Source: Labrenzia sp. CE80 (GTDB lineage Bacteria > Pseudomonadota > Alphaproteobacteria > Rhizobiales > Stappiaceae). From it: a stretch of DNA of 64,000 nt. Where the stretch lies: the NCBI RefSeq assembly GCF_009650605.1, contig NZ_WAJT01000002.1, positions 1,054,001 through 1,118,000 on the forward strand. The letters are read 5' to 3'. Positions 1 to 9,670 of the stretch are shown here, piece after piece. Made by a program: the position numbers and the translations under genes. The notes under the pieces were generated by a model. That model was not told the DNA's origin and made no database searches. It worked only from the letters and a program-made list of their open reading frames with translations. Each line of letters begins with the position of its first letter. Position 1 is the stretch's first letter.

Positions 1-1511
1 TGACTTTCAAGAACGCCAAACCCGCTCTTTTGAGAGCTTTGATTGCGGATCGAACTGATCCCAGGCTCTTTGAACTCTCCTATGATTTTGTTGGCGATCT
101 GTCTGAAACCATCGCGCTGCTCTGGCCTGCCGCAAAGGGTTCTGGCGACAATGCGCCTGCGCCAGGCCTTGCCGAGGTGGTCACAAAGTTGGAGCTGACG
201 CGTAAGTCCGAACTCCCTGGCGTGATCGCAGGCTGGCTTGACGCGCTCGACGAGACCGAACGTTGGGCCTTGCTGAAGCTCGTCACCGGAGGTCTGCGCG
301 TCGGCGTCTCGGCGCGTCTTGCCAAAACAGCCGTAGCACGCCTCGGCGATCTGGAGCCAAATCAGATCGAGGAGGTCTGGCATGGCTTGAAACCTCCCTT
401 TGAGAGTCTTTTTGCATGGGTGGAGGGCAGGGCAGGACCACCAGACACAAGCGATCCGGCACCCTTCCGACCGGTCATGCTGGCGCATCCACTCGACGAG
501 GAAAGAGATCCCGAGGTCTTGAACGCAGACGACTTTTTTGCCGAGTGGAAATGGGACGGTATTCGCATCCAGGCGGCGAGCGGTGTCGACAGGGCCGGGA
601 ACAGGGTGTCACGGCTCTACTCGCGAACAGGAGATGACATTTCGAAAGCATTTCCAGACGTAGTCGATCTTCTCGACTTTGATGCAACGCTGGACGGCGA
701 ACTGCTTATCATCTCGGATGGCAAGGTTCGTCCGTTTTCGGATCTGCAACGTCGCTTGAACCGGAAGACTGCGGGTCCAAAACTGATCGCGGAGTATCCG
801 GCGGCCGTACGCGTCTATGATCTCTTGTCACTTGGCGGCGAAGACTTGCGGCCGTTGCCGTTTTTGGAGCGGCGAGGCAAATTGGAGAGTTTTCTTCGAT
901 CGATGAATAATCCGAAACTGGATCTCTCGCCGGAAATTCAAGTCAAGAAGTGGGCGGATTATGCTCGTGCGAGAAAGGCTCCAGCCGAGTTCTTGCGTGG
1001 ATCAGATGCGTCAGCGGTCGAAGGCCTGATGTTGAAGCGGCGGGATGCTCCCTATGTCCCGGGTCGGCCAAAGGGCCAATGGTTCAAGTGGAAACGTGAG
1101 CCGTTCCTCGTGGACGCTGTCTTGATGTATGCACAGAGGGGACACGGCAAGCGCTCCTCCTTTTATTCTGACTACACATTTGGCGTCTGGCGCACGGAAG
1201 CTGGAAAAGATGTCCTGGTGCCGGTTGGAAAGGCTTATTTCGGCTTCACCGACGAAGAGCTTCGGGAGATCGATCGCTTCGTTCGAAACAACACGATAAA
1301 TCGGTTCGGCCCTGTTCGCGAGGTGACCCACGATGCGGAGATTGGGCTGGTTCTGGAAGTTGCGTTTGAGGGATTGAACCGTTCGTCGCGCCACAAGTCC
1401 GGTGTTGCGATGCGCTTTCCCCGGATTTCCCGTTTGCGCTGGGACAAGAAGCCTGCGGATGCAGATAGGATTGCGACGCTCGAAGCGCTTTTGACGGCGA
1501 CCCTGGCTTGA
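1..1511 (+). CDS. ATP-dependent DNA ligase (5' end outside window)
   Basis: Seals DNA nicks through a ligase-adenylate intermediate. The frame is open from base 3, so the N-terminus lies left of the window; a TTG at 30 is the first possible start inside, but the residues before it (TFKNAKPALL) continue the family pattern, so this is a partial gene. The adenylation motif KWDG sits at bases 549-560, with lysine 549-551 as the expected nucleotide-binding residue. The C-terminal third (EGLMLKRRDAPYVPGRPKGQWFKWK region) carries the family's conserved lysines, followed by an OB-fold region. It resembles the stand-alone bacterial LigC/cisplatin-resistance-type ligases rather than NAD-dependent LigA. 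Such ligases often sit beside an exonuclease or helicase gene, which would be off the left edge. Confidence 0.9.
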   Translation, partial: TFKNAKPALLRALIADRTDPRLFELSYDFVGDLSETIALLWPAAKGSGDNAPAPGLAEVVTKLELTRKSELPGVIAGWLDALDETERWALLKLVTGGLRVGVSARLAKTAVARLGDLEPNQIEEVWHGLKPPFESLFAWVEGRAGPPDTSDPAPFRPVMLAHPLDEERDPEVLNADDFFAEWKWDGIRIQAASGVDRAGNRVSRLYSRTGDDISKAFPDVVDLLDFDATLDGELLIISDGKVRPFSDLQRRLNRKTAGPKLIAEYPAAVRVYDLLSLGGEDLRPLPFLERRGKLESFLRSMNNPKLDLSPEIQVKKWADYARARKAPAEFLRGSDASAVEGLMLKRRDAPYVPGRPKGQWFKWKREPFLVDAVLMYAQRGHGKRSSFYSDYTFGVWRTEAGKDVLVPVGKAYFGFTDEELREIDRFVRNNTINRFGPVREVTHDAEIGLVLEVAFEGLNRSSRHKSGVAMRFPRISRLRWDKKPADADRIATLEALLTATLA

Positions 1512-1568
1512 TTTGCAGGCCTGTACCGGTAAGCGTTGCAGTGCACAGCATCATCCGGAGGTCGCTTG

Positions 1569-2189
1569 ATGGGCGAGACGATTGATTATTTTTATTCGCA
1601 TGTATCACCGTGGGCTTACCTCGGACATGACGTGGTGAGGGTGATTGCGGAGAAGCATGGCGCCGTCCTTCGTGCACGACCTGTCGATCTATCAGGCGTG
1701 TTCGACGCCTCGGGTGGATTGCCGCTCGGCAAGCGCCATCCTGCGCGCCAGGCCTATCGGTTCATCGAAATGCAGCGCTGGCGGGACAAGCGCGATGTAC
1801 CCCTTTCCTTCGAGCCCAAATTCTTTCCAACGAAGCCGGGATTGGCTGATCGCAGCGCAATTGCCTTGGCGCAGGCCGAGGGGCCTGTCTGGGAATTCTC
1901 AGCCGCAATGTTCAAGGCTATCTGGGTCGATGATTTGGATATCGCCGAAGAGCACGTCGTACGACAGGGACTTGCCGACGTGGGCGTTCATCCGGATGAC
2001 GTGTTATCCAAGGTTGCAGGCCAAGACGTCAGCATTCAGTATCAGCAAAATCAAAAGGCCGCCGCTGAAGCTGGCGTGATCGGCTCTCCTTGCTACGTGT
2101 TAAGGGGGGAGCCATTTTGGGGACAAGATCGCATTGATCTTCTCGAAGACGCGCTCATCAGCGGGCGACCCGGTTATACCTCGTTGTAA
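1569..2189 (+). CDS. 2-hydroxychromene-2-carboxylate isomerase family protein (DsbA fold)
   Basis: A 206-residue protein opening with the strand-turn motif IDYFYSHVSPWAYLG typical of the kappa-GST/DsbA-like isomerases (NahD family), which use glutathione in aromatic ring breakdown. The C-terminal GSPCYVLRGEPFWGQDR segment matches the family's cis-Pro and substrate-loop region. ATG 1569 is preferred over an in-frame ATG 33 bases earlier because GGAG at 1557-1560 lies at good spacing. No aromatic degradation genes are nearby, so the true substrate is unknown and the annotation is at family level. Confidence 0.85.
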   Translation: MGETIDYFYSHVSPWAYLGHDVVRVIAEKHGAVLRARPVDLSGVFDASGGLPLGKRHPARQAYRFIEMQRWRDKRDVPLSFEPKFFPTKPGLADRSAIALAQAEGPVWEFSAAMFKAIWVDDLDIAEEHVVRQGLADVGVHPDDVLSKVAGQDVSIQYQQNQKAAAEAGVIGSPCYVLRGEPFWGQDRIDLLEDALISGRPGYTSL

Positions 2190-2335
2190 CCTGTGGGCGG
2201 GCGAGCCGTCCTTGCACACTTTTCGAAGGCAGTCAGTTTGAAAGCCACCCTTTTGCCATCTCAAACTGACAAGCATCAATTAACCTGCCACAAAGTCGGA
2301 ACGGCATGGCAAATGGATTGACGGGAAGGCGCGAA

Positions 2336-2956
2336 ATGGCACTAGGGACGAGAAAGAGCATTTGTGTGATGTCGAGCCTGATCGCATTGGCGGGCATGAT
2401 CGTCGCCTTGCCGATGCCACAAAATGCATTCGCGGAAGAACAGGCTACCGTCACGACTGAGCTCGATGTGGATCCGAAAGCAGATCTCGCCCAGCAACAG
2501 CGCTATGCACTTGTTCCATCCGATGATGATATTCTTCGGATCGATCGTGAAGCAGGTAGCGTCAGCTTTTGCCGCAAAGCCAACGACATCTGGCGTTGTG
2601 TCCCCGCGCCGTTGGCAGAGGAGGCCTATTTGGCCGAGATTGCATCGCTTGCCGATGAAGTCGATCAGCTGAAAGCAAGACTTCGCGAGCTGGAGGCTGA
2701 CGGAGGCGGTGGAGATGTGTCCCTTGGCTCAGGAGACACCGACTCGCAGAACGGTGCAACTTCGCCTGCGATCACAGGTGAAGCGCCAACCGCTAGCAAC
2801 GCCGACGAGGATGCAGGCAAAGACACACCGCTGTCCGATGAGGATGAAGCTCAGCTGGAGCAGATGCTGAACTTCTCCGAAAAGGCGATGCGGCGCTTCT
2901 TTGGTCTAATGAAAGACCTCAGAGATGAGCTCGACAGTCCCGCTGAAGACAACTGA
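2336..2956 (+). CDS. Secreted coiled-coil protein of unknown function
   Basis: A 206-residue protein with a signal peptide (basic start, hydrophobic core SLIALAGMIVALPM, predicted cleavage near NAFA-EE). The mature part has a short conserved-looking block around YALVPSDDDILRIDRE with a cysteine pair (FCRKANDIWRC), a heptad-like coiled coil (about residues 100-120), an acidic Gly/Ser/Thr-rich linker, and a second charged helix at the C-terminus. GGGAAGG at 2323-2329 supports ATG 2336; an upstream ATG at 2306 would add 10 residues. Probably periplasmic. I do not recognise a characterised family. Confidence 0.7.
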   Translation: MALGTRKSICVMSSLIALAGMIVALPMPQNAFAEEQATVTTELDVDPKADLAQQQRYALVPSDDDILRIDREAGSVSFCRKANDIWRCVPAPLAEEAYLAEIASLADEVDQLKARLRELEADGGGGDVSLGSGDTDSQNGATSPAITGEAPTASNADEDAGKDTPLSDEDEAQLEQMLNFSEKAMRRFFGLMKDLRDELDSPAEDN

Positions 2957-2985
2957 GCCAGGCTCACTCTTGCCCGCCGGTGCTC

Positions 2986-3855
2986 TTACCTCAGATTGAA
3001 ACGCGGTATGTGTTTTTGAGCACCTTCTGGTAGCTGAACGGCCTTTCGCGTTGCCAGATCCATCACGAGCGCAACCACGTCGCAAACGGCAGCCAGCCTT
3101 TTCGTGCGGCTTTCAAACAGATGGTGGCGAATGCTGAAGGTTTTGTCCTGTGCTCCCGTTGGTGCACTTGCGACCAGAAACATGTCCCCCGTTTTAAGGG
3201 GGGAAAGCCAGGACAGCTTCATTTCGACGGCGACACGCCCATAGTTGTGTTCGCTCAAATATTCATGCGTCATCGGTGTGCGTTGCCAAACGTGAGCCAC
3301 GGCATCGGTAAAGGCAGATAGGGCAAACCCATCGTCAGCGCGACCATCTGATCCCACATGACGAGACAAAACTGTTCCGCGGAAACAGATTTCTGCGCCA
3401 GCCGACAGCGTGGCATCAAGCGTTGCACGCGAACTGGCTGGGGAGGCCACTATGCCCCGCGGCGCAGCTTGTACAGTCATATTGCCAAGCACGGATTTGA
3501 AACGATTTCTCAAATCCTTCGCAGACGCCGTGCCAGGCTCGTATCCATCGATTGCAGTGGCGGCGAGATCCTCGGTGCTGCCGTTCCGCATTTCGTGCAC
3601 AACAGTCAGCATGTGCGGGCCATCAAAGGCAACGAAGGATTTGATCGTGATCAGATCGCCTGTTCGCAACTCCTTATGGTAGCGCACGTGACGCACTCGC
3701 CTTGCCCCAACAACGGCATCGCTGAGACCACTTAGGAGTTGGAACTGCCTGTCAGCCTCTTCAAATCGGCTAAAATAATACTGAACGTTCAGGTGGTCGT
3801 TTTCATCACACTCCCATCGGTTAACAAAAGAGAATAGTGTATCTTGAGCGGTCAT
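2986..3855 (-). CDS. Double-hotdog acyl-CoA thioesterase
   Basis: A 289-residue protein with two consecutive hotdog-like halves. The first opens with VNRWECDENDHLNVQYYFSRF, matching the 4-hydroxybenzoyl-CoA thioesterase pattern (Asp/Asn-x-N-x-Y before the long helix); the second, from about residue 145, has the similar SRHVGSDGRADDGFALS and HEYLSEHNYGRVAVEMKL blocks. It should hydrolyse an acyl- or aroyl-CoA in the cytoplasm; the substrate cannot be read from sequence. It is convergent with the preceding secreted-protein gene and stands alone, with an AT-rich 300-base region upstream that probably holds its promoter. Confidence 0.8.
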   Translation of the reverse strand: MTAQDTLFSFVNRWECDENDHLNVQYYFSRFEEADRQFQLLSGLSDAVVGARRVRHVRYHKELRTGDLITIKSFVAFDGPHMLTVVHEMRNGSTEDLAATAIDGYEPGTASAKDLRNRFKSVLGNMTVQAAPRGIVASPASSRATLDATLSAGAEICFRGTVLSRHVGSDGRADDGFALSAFTDAVAHVWQRTPMTHEYLSEHNYGRVAVEMKLSWLSPLKTGDMFLVASAPTGAQDKTFSIRHHLFESRTKRLAAVCDVVALVMDLATRKAVQLPEGAQKHIPRFNLR

Positions 3856-4155
3856 TGCCGTTAATTGCCTGTTTTTCTAGAGATATTCTATATTAGATCG
3901 GGCTGGATTTTTCTAAACTTCCTCTGGGGTGAGGAGGAGATAATACTTGAACGTAGTTCTCGTAATTGTCGATAAACCGCTGATTGTATTGTTTTTCTAA
4001 TTGTTTCTGAGAAGTTTTGATTCTTATATTTGACTTCTCGTGACTAGGCTGTGATCTGGGGTCTTTCCTCATCTTGATGCTGGTCATTCTGTTTGCTCAG
4101 ACGGTAGAGTGCCTGCTCCAAATTCTTACCGCGAACCCATGGGGAGCCCTGAAAA
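3856..4155. other. AT-rich intergenic region between divergent genes
   Basis: About 300 bases separating the thioesterase gene (leftward) from the YjbQ-family gene (rightward). It is visibly richer in A and T than its neighbours, as expected for promoter DNA. A short stretch near 4089-4109 resembles a tRNA D-arm, but no complete cloverleaf follows. I see no convincing gene here. Confidence 0.5.
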
Positions 4156-4623
4156 ATGACGTTGAATCCCATAGGTGTGTGGACCCTTGACGGCGACGGA
4201 ACACAGCTGCGCCAGGCGATGGGACGCCTCGTGGTTTCCACAGGTCCGCGTGGGTTTCATTCACTGACGGAGCCGGTCAATCGGTGGCTGGCAGAAAATG
4301 CGGCGGGGGACGGGCTGCTGACCCTATTTTTGAGGCACACATCCGCTTCGCTTGTCATTCAGGAAAACACCGATCCGGACGTTCAGGCCGATTTGGTCGA
4401 CGCTCTGGACCGTTTGGCACCGGAAGATGTTAACTACAGGCACAGCCTCGAGGGCCTTGATGATATGCCTGCCCACGTCAAGACCATGCTGACAGGTGTC
4501 AGCTTGCAGGTGCCTGTCGTGGGCGGTCGCCTTGATCTTGGAACGTGGCAGGCGATTTATCTGACTGAGCATAGGGCACAGCGGCATCAGCGGTCGGTTA
4601 CGATGCACTACTTTGGCACTTGA
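4156..4623 (+). CDS. YjbQ/UPF0047 family protein (secondary thiamine-phosphate synthase-like)
   Basis: A 155-residue single-domain protein with the hallmark family blocks LFLRHTSASLVIQENTDPDV, DDMPAHVKTMLTG and LGTWQAIYLTEHR. The histidines in RHTSAS, in DMPAHVK and near the end of the domain are the conserved putative metal/phosphate-binding residues. E. coli YjbQ has weak thiamine-phosphate synthase activity in vitro, and the physiological role is unsettled. The N-terminal 20 residues exceed the usual family start, so ATG 4219 is an alternative; GGGGAG ahead of 4156 favours the longer form. No thiamine genes are nearby. Confidence 0.85.
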   Translation: MTLNPIGVWTLDGDGTQLRQAMGRLVVSTGPRGFHSLTEPVNRWLAENAAGDGLLTLFLRHTSASLVIQENTDPDVQADLVDALDRLAPEDVNYRHSLEGLDDMPAHVKTMLTGVSLQVPVVGGRLDLGTWQAIYLTEHRAQRHQRSVTMHYFGT

Positions 4624-5413
4624 TAGAGCTTGCTTACTGAACTGTGTCTGGTCGTTTCTAGCACCTTAAGTGCTGCAACCACCGCTCTTTTCAAAGCTCG
4701 ATCGCCTTCGAAAGCAAAGTCAGGGTTTGAGTATTTCCCCTCAGTGGAAAGGGTGAGAATCGGAGCTGCCAAAGCGTAGCTCCAGATATTTATCTCTGTG
4801 ATCCTTAGCAAGATGTGGTGTTCGGGTCCGAAATCTGCCGTTTACGTATTTTTCTGATTGAACTTTAGTCTATATTAGATTTTAGAATAGCAGCTGACAA
4901 TATAAGGCGTCGTCCTTCTTTCGTGCATTGCAGTGGTATCGGGAACGTCATTGGGTTGCTGGAGTTTATCTTGAATGACGCTTGGGGAAACGTGAGTTGG
5001 AATTTCTCGTTAATCGCCCCAGGGCCCTAAGTTGGAACCGTCAGTGCCCAGTTCAGCGCGGCACAACTGAAAAAGGTTTGCGAGCGCAGCATAAGCCCAA
5101 TGACGGATTTGACTTGAGAATTCATTGCAGTGCAAACATGCTGTTTAAAATAGCAGAAGCAGAACCTGCGAAGAACGCTAGGCTAAAGAAGAAATGGGGT
5201 GCATAGAGCACTTGGGGCGCATCTTTCATCCGCTTGCCGGGCAACGCGAAGAGATATTTCTTGGCGCTTGCTGGCAGGCTTTTGCAGGCAAAGACCGGGC
5301 AGACTTGTCTCCTAGTTTTGGTCGTTTCCATGACGGATGTATCGACAGGTTGGTTTTGGAGATAAGACCAGGCTGAAGATCGAGGGCTTTTGCCGAAGAG
5401 GGAGGAAACCGGA
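4624..5413. other. Long intergenic region, no supported gene
   Basis: Nearly 800 bases between the YjbQ-family gene and the response regulator gene. Short frames exist on both strands (for example 4982-5206 and 5122-5331), but none has a good ribosome-binding site plus protein-like composition. The AT-rich stretch around 4850-4900 could carry a promoter. A small RNA cannot be excluded by eye. Confidence 0.5.
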
Positions 5414-6103
5414 GTGCCGGATACAGCAGCGTTTCATTTTATCATTGCAGATGACCATCCGCTGTTTCGGGGGGCGTTGAAGCAGACACTCGAGACGCAA
5501 TACCCCAACGCGCGTATCGACGAGGCCGGCGCGTTGGAGGATGTCACCGGGAAACTGGAAGAAGACGGTGATGTGGATCTCATATTGCTCGATCTTACCA
5601 TGCCGGGCATGCGCGGCTTTTCCGGCTTGATGTACCTGCGGGCACAATATTCCGGCGTGCCGGTTGTGATTGTTTCAGCCAATGAGGAAGCGCAAGCAAT
5701 CCGACGCTGCATTGAGTTTGGAGCCTCCGGCTTCATTCCAAAGTCCCATGGCATTGAGGTTATCCGGGAAGCGATTGCAGCTGTCATGGAAGGCAACATG
5801 TGGACGCCGCCGGAGGTTGATCTCGGGGCCGATGATGGCAGTGCGGATCTCGTGCAGCGCTTGGCTACACTGACACCTCAGCAGGTACGTGTGCTCATGA
5901 TGCTGTCGGAAGGCCTCCTGAACAAGCAGATCGCTTATGAGCTTTCTGTGTCCGAGGCGACCGTGAAGGCGCATGTGTCAGCGATCCTTCAAAAGCTAGG
6001 CGTGGAAAGCCGCACACAGGCGGTGATTGCAGCTTCGAAAATTGAGGCCGGTCAATGGCAGATGGGCGGCGAAGGCGAGGATCAGGCCGCTAGCGCGACC
6101 TGA
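5414..6103 (+). CDS. NarL/FixJ-type response regulator (REC + LuxR HTH)
   Basis: A 229-residue two-domain regulator. The receiver domain has the acidic pair in IIADDHPLFRG and the phosphoacceptor Asp60 in DLILLDLTMPG; the lysine in GFIPKSHG completes the active site. The C-terminal LuxR-type HTH is LTPQQVRVLMMLSEGLLNKQ followed by SEATVKAHVSAILQKLGV. GTG 5414 is chosen because GGGAGG at 5400-5405 has ideal spacing; a TTG 24 bases earlier lacks this. It is convergent with, and only about 40 bases from, a large hybrid sensor kinase gene, which is the most likely partner, although the kinase also carries its own receiver domain. Confidence 0.92.
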   Translation: MPDTAAFHFIIADDHPLFRGALKQTLETQYPNARIDEAGALEDVTGKLEEDGDVDLILLDLTMPGMRGFSGLMYLRAQYSGVPVVIVSANEEAQAIRRCIEFGASGFIPKSHGIEVIREAIAAVMEGNMWTPPEVDLGADDGSADLVQRLATLTPQQVRVLMMLSEGLLNKQIAYELSVSEATVKAHVSAILQKLGVESRTQAVIAASKIEAGQWQMGGEGEDQAASAT

Positions 6104-6142
6104 TCAGTCCGCCGCAAGCCTCCGTCTCTTTTGATATTCAGG

Positions 6143-9100
6143 TTACTCCGCTGCGGTGAGCCCTGCGCGGCAGCGGGCGAGATGCGCCCGCAAGGCTGCC
6201 GGCTTGACCGGTTTGTTGAACATGTCGATAGACTTGGCCGCCGCTTCTGCGCGAACGGCGCGGCTTCGGTCTGCAGTCACCAGGATCGCCGGAAGGTTGG
6301 CGCCGAATTTCCATCGTAGACGGATCACTGCTTCAATCCCCGTGCCTTCATCGAGGTGATAGTCGATCACAACGATGTCCGGGGTCTTGTTCGCTTCCGA
6401 AAGGTATTGAGCCGCCTCCAGATCGTCCCTGGCGGTGATTACGTCGCAATGCCAATTCTCCAAGAGATGGCGCATGCCATTGAGGATGTCTGGCTCGTTG
6501 TCGATTGCGAGCACGCAAAGCCCGTCCAGGTGACCAGCCGCAACAGGTGCCTTGGGTGCCGTGACTTCCAGCGGAACCGGGGCAGCCTGGGGCAGCTCTA
6601 CGCGGAAACAGGAGCCACTTCCGGAGTCAGAGACAAGCTGAACGGGATGATCCAGAACGTGAGAGATGCGATCCACGATCGACAATCCAAGCCCAAGTCC
6701 CTTGGCGACACGCATGCCGTCGTCAAGGCGTTGAAACTCTTCAAAGATCAGTTTCTGTTTAGTGTCCGGTATGCCCATGCCGGTGTCATGGACCTCAACG
6801 ATCACCTTGCCGCCACGGAGCCTGCAGCCGACCAGAACCTTGCCATGGGCCGTGTATTTGACGGCGTTTGAAACCAGGTTCTGCAGCAGGCGGCGCAGGA
6901 GCCTGCGGTCCGAGCGGATCGAGACGCTCGTTGAGACAAAGCGCAGATCAAGACCCTTGTCCCGGGCCACCGGTTCAAACTCCAGTTCCAGCGCCTTCAG
7001 CAGCACATCGATACGGAAGATGGTTTGCTCCGGCTTGAGGGCACCCGTGTCCAGACGGGAGATATCGAGAACCGCTCCGATGATGTCTTCCACGGATTCA
7101 AGCGCTGCTTCAACGTTCCGAACGAGGCCACCGCTCTCGCCTTCCTGCAATTGGTCGACGAGCACTGAGGCATAAAGCCGTGCGGCATTCAGCGGCTGCA
7201 GAATGTCATGACCGGCTGCTGCCAAAAAACGGGTCTTGCCAATGTTGGCTTCTTCGGCTGCGTGGGTGGCCTGAACCAGACGCTGGTTCACATGGGTCAG
7301 TTCCTCGGTTCGCTCCCGCACGCGTCGTTCGAGGGTTTCGTTGGCGCGCGCAAGCGCATCCTCTGCCATGACCCGCTCGGTGATATCTGTAAAGGTCGTC
7401 ACGATGCCGCCATCGGGCATCGGGCTGATCCTGACTTCCAGAACAAGCCCGGACGACGTCATGCGTTCCTGAAAGGTCTCTTGTACGACCACAAGCTTTT
7501 CCAGTCGATCCGCTACAATCGCCTCGACAGGGCCGTCGCCGTGTTCGCCGCGAACGGCGTTGTGCCGAATGATTGTATCGAGCGTAGTCCCGACCTGACC
7601 ATATTCCGAAGGCAGGCCGAGGAGGTCGCGGAATTGGCGATTCCAGCAGATCAGCCGCAGGTCCCGGTCAAAGACGCCGATGCCCTGGCGGACCTGATCA
7701 AGCGCAGTCTGCAAGAGGTCGCGGTTATACTGGATGGCCGCTGAAGCATCATCGAGCAGTTTGACGGCGCCTTTTGTGGAGGGGTCATGTCTTTTCAGCA
7801 TCAGCGACAGGACAAGGCGCGAGGAGGCCGCGCCAATAGCACTGGCCAGAAGTTGCTCGGAAAAGCGCAGAAGGTTTGCATCGGCGGTTGCATCCGCGTC
7901 GAGCACAAGGCCGCGTTCCCGCGCATAGCGGTTGAATGACCGATCGGTCCGTTCTTCGCCAAGGTATCTGGCTATGGTGGCTTTGAGATCACCGCTGGTA
8001 ACGCTTGTGCGCCACAGGCGCAGGCCGGGAGCCGGCGCCAGGTCAACCGGCACAAAGATGTTGGCTTGCAGTTTTTCGGCAGGTTCCGGTTGGCGCATCA
8101 GGGACACCGCGATGAACAGGAACACGTTAACCAGGAGGCTCCAGAGCGTCCCGTGCACAAAGGGGTCAAGCTCGATCCCAAGAAGCGACTGAGGCTTGAG
8201 CAGCTCCAGCCCCAATGGCCCGGTCTGAAGAATCGTACTGGAAATCAGTCCAGATTCGGCAAACGTCGGCAACAGCAAAGTGTAAAGCCAGAACGCAAAG
8301 CCAACGGCCATTCCGGTGATCGCGCCGCGTGCAGTTGCTCTGCGCCAGACCAGGGCGCCGACAAAGGCCGGTGCAAACTGGGCAATGGCGGCGAACGACA
8401 AAAGCCCGATGGACACAAGCGCAGCCGTGTCACCTGCCGTGCGGTAATAAGCGTAGGCAAGCAGCAATATGGCGAATATTGCCGTCCGGCGAACGTTCAG
8501 CAGCAGGCGGCTCATGTCCTTGCCGCTGACCGCGACGATCTCGTCCTCGCTTCGTCGGCGCAGGATCAGCGGCACGACGATGTCGTTTGAAATCATGATC
8601 GCAAGAGCGACCGTGGCCACAATGACCATCGCTGTTGCTGCCGACAGGCCTCCGATGAAGGCAAAAAGCGCGAGCCAATGCTGCCCTGAATCGATCGGTA
8701 GGGCGAGGACAAACGTGTCTGGGTTGATGTCCTCACCGAAGCGCAGCAGGCCGGCAGCGGCAATTGGAACGACAAACAAGTTGATCAGAATCAGGTAAAG
8801 CGGGAACAGCCAGACAGCGCGCCGCAACTCGGCTTCGGAGTTGTTCTCGGTCACTGTGACGTGGAACTGGCGCGGAAGCAGGATCACGGCAAAGGTCGAC
8901 AGAACCGTCATGACGAGCCAGTTGCCCTGATTGATCGGCTGCTCAAAGACCTCTGCGACTTCTGGTGCACCGGAGATGGCCCGGACCAGGTCGAAGGGCC
9001 CGTCGTAGAGCGAATAGGTGACCCAAAAGCCGACTGCGAGGAAGGCAACCAGCTTGACAATCGCCTCCGCTGCGATCGCCAGCATCAGGCCTTCCTGGTG

Positions 9101-9670
9101 TTCTGTTGCATCGATGTGGCGCGTACCGAACAACCAAGTGAAAATCGCCATGCCGATCGCGATCAGCAACGTGATGTCATCAAAGACGGGGAAATAGCTG
9201 CTGCCACCAGGGGGCATTAGCGGCCCAATCATCGTTGTGATCGACTGGGAGACCGCTTTCAGCTGTAGCGCAATGTAGGGGATGATTCCTATGACTGCGA
9301 TGATGGTCGCGACCGCGGCAACCGACTGGCTCTTGCCATAACGCGCTCCAATGAAATCGGCAATCGAGGTAATGCGCTCGGTTTTCGCAACCCGAATGAT
9401 CCGGCGCAGGATCGGGTAACCAAGTGCAAACACCAGCATCGGACCGATGTAGATCGTCAGGAACTCCATGCCATTCCGGCTCGCTCCGCCGACCGAGCCG
9501 TAGAATGTCCAGGATGTGCAATAGACGGAGAGCGAAAGAGCATAGATGAACGGCCTGCCGCGTCTTCCCGGTACGAACCGGCGCGGCATGCGATCGCCAT
9601 AACTGGCAATGGCAAAGAGCAGCAGGATGTATCCCACTGCCGAAAATATCACGAGCCATCCATGCAACAT
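6143..9670 (-). CDS. CbrA-like hybrid sensor histidine kinase (SLC5 transporter-STAC-PAS-HisKA-HATPase-REC)
   Basis: A very large (1175-residue) membrane sensor. Roughly residues 1-510 form a sodium/solute symporter (SLC5/PutP-like) domain with about 13 hydrophobic helices (YALSLSVYCTSWTFYGSVGG is typical). A linker around 540-640 resembles the STAC domain of CbrA-type kinases, followed by a PAS domain (FDRDLRLICWNRQFRDLLGLP) and a coiled coil. The dimerisation/phosphoacceptor helix has His in AAAGHDILQPLNAARLYAS; the ATP-binding domain shows GMGIPDTKQKLIFEEF and GLGLGLSIV. A C-terminal receiver has Asp in IVVIDYHLDEG. In CbrA (Pseudomonas) the transporter part carries histidine and influences signalling; the substrate here is unknown. 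Confidence 0.93.
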   Translation of the reverse strand: MLHGWLVIFSAVGYILLLFAIASYGDRMPRRFVPGRRGRPFIYALSLSVYCTSWTFYGSVGGASRNGMEFLTIYIGPMLVFALGYPILRRIIRVAKTERITSIADFIGARYGKSQSVAAVATIIAVIGIIPYIALQLKAVSQSITTMIGPLMPPGGSSYFPVFDDITLLIAIGMAIFTWLFGTRHIDATEHQEGLMLAIAAEAIVKLVAFLAVGFWVTYSLYDGPFDLVRAISGAPEVAEVFEQPINQGNWLVMTVLSTFAVILLPRQFHVTVTENNSEAELRRAVWLFPLYLILINLFVVPIAAAGLLRFGEDINPDTFVLALPIDSGQHWLALFAFIGGLSAATAMVIVATVALAIMISNDIVVPLILRRRSEDEIVAVSGKDMSRLLLNVRRTAIFAILLLAYAYYRTAGDTAALVSIGLLSFAAIAQFAPAFVGALVWRRATARGAITGMAVGFAFWLYTLLLPTFAESGLISSTILQTGPLGLELLKPQSLLGIELDPFVHGTLWSLLVNVFLFIAVSLMRQPEPAEKLQANIFVPVDLAPAPGLRLWRTSVTSGDLKATIARYLGEERTDRSFNRYARERGLVLDADATADANLLRFSEQLLASAIGAASSRLVLSLMLKRHDPSTKGAVKLLDDASAAIQYNRDLLQTALDQVRQGIGVFDRDLRLICWNRQFRDLLGLPSEYGQVGTTLDTIIRHNAVRGEHGDGPVEAIVADRLEKLVVVQETFQERMTSSGLVLEVRISPMPDGGIVTTFTDITERVMAEDALARANETLERRVRERTEELTHVNQRLVQATHAAEEANIGKTRFLAAAGHDILQPLNAARLYASVLVDQLQEGESGGLVRNVEAALESVEDIIGAVLDISRLDTGALKPEQTIFRIDVLLKALELEFEPVARDKGLDLRFVSTSVSIRSDRRLLRRLLQNLVSNAVKYTAHGKVLVGCRLRGGKVIVEVHDTGMGIPDTKQKLIFEEFQRLDDGMRVAKGLGLGLSIVDRISHVLDHPVQLVSDSGSGSCFRVELPQAAPVPLEVTAPKAPVAAGHLDGLCVLAIDNEPDILNGMRHLLENWHCDVITARDDLEAAQYLSEANKTPDIVVIDYHLDEGTGIEAVIRLRWKFGANLPAILVTADRSRAVRAEAAAKSIDMFNKPVKPAALRAHLARCRAGLTAAE

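Noticed and set aside
4089..4109. tRNA-like D-arm (GCTCAG..GGTAGAG) in the gap before the YjbQ gene
   Set aside because: No matching acceptor, anticodon or T-arm could be folded around it.
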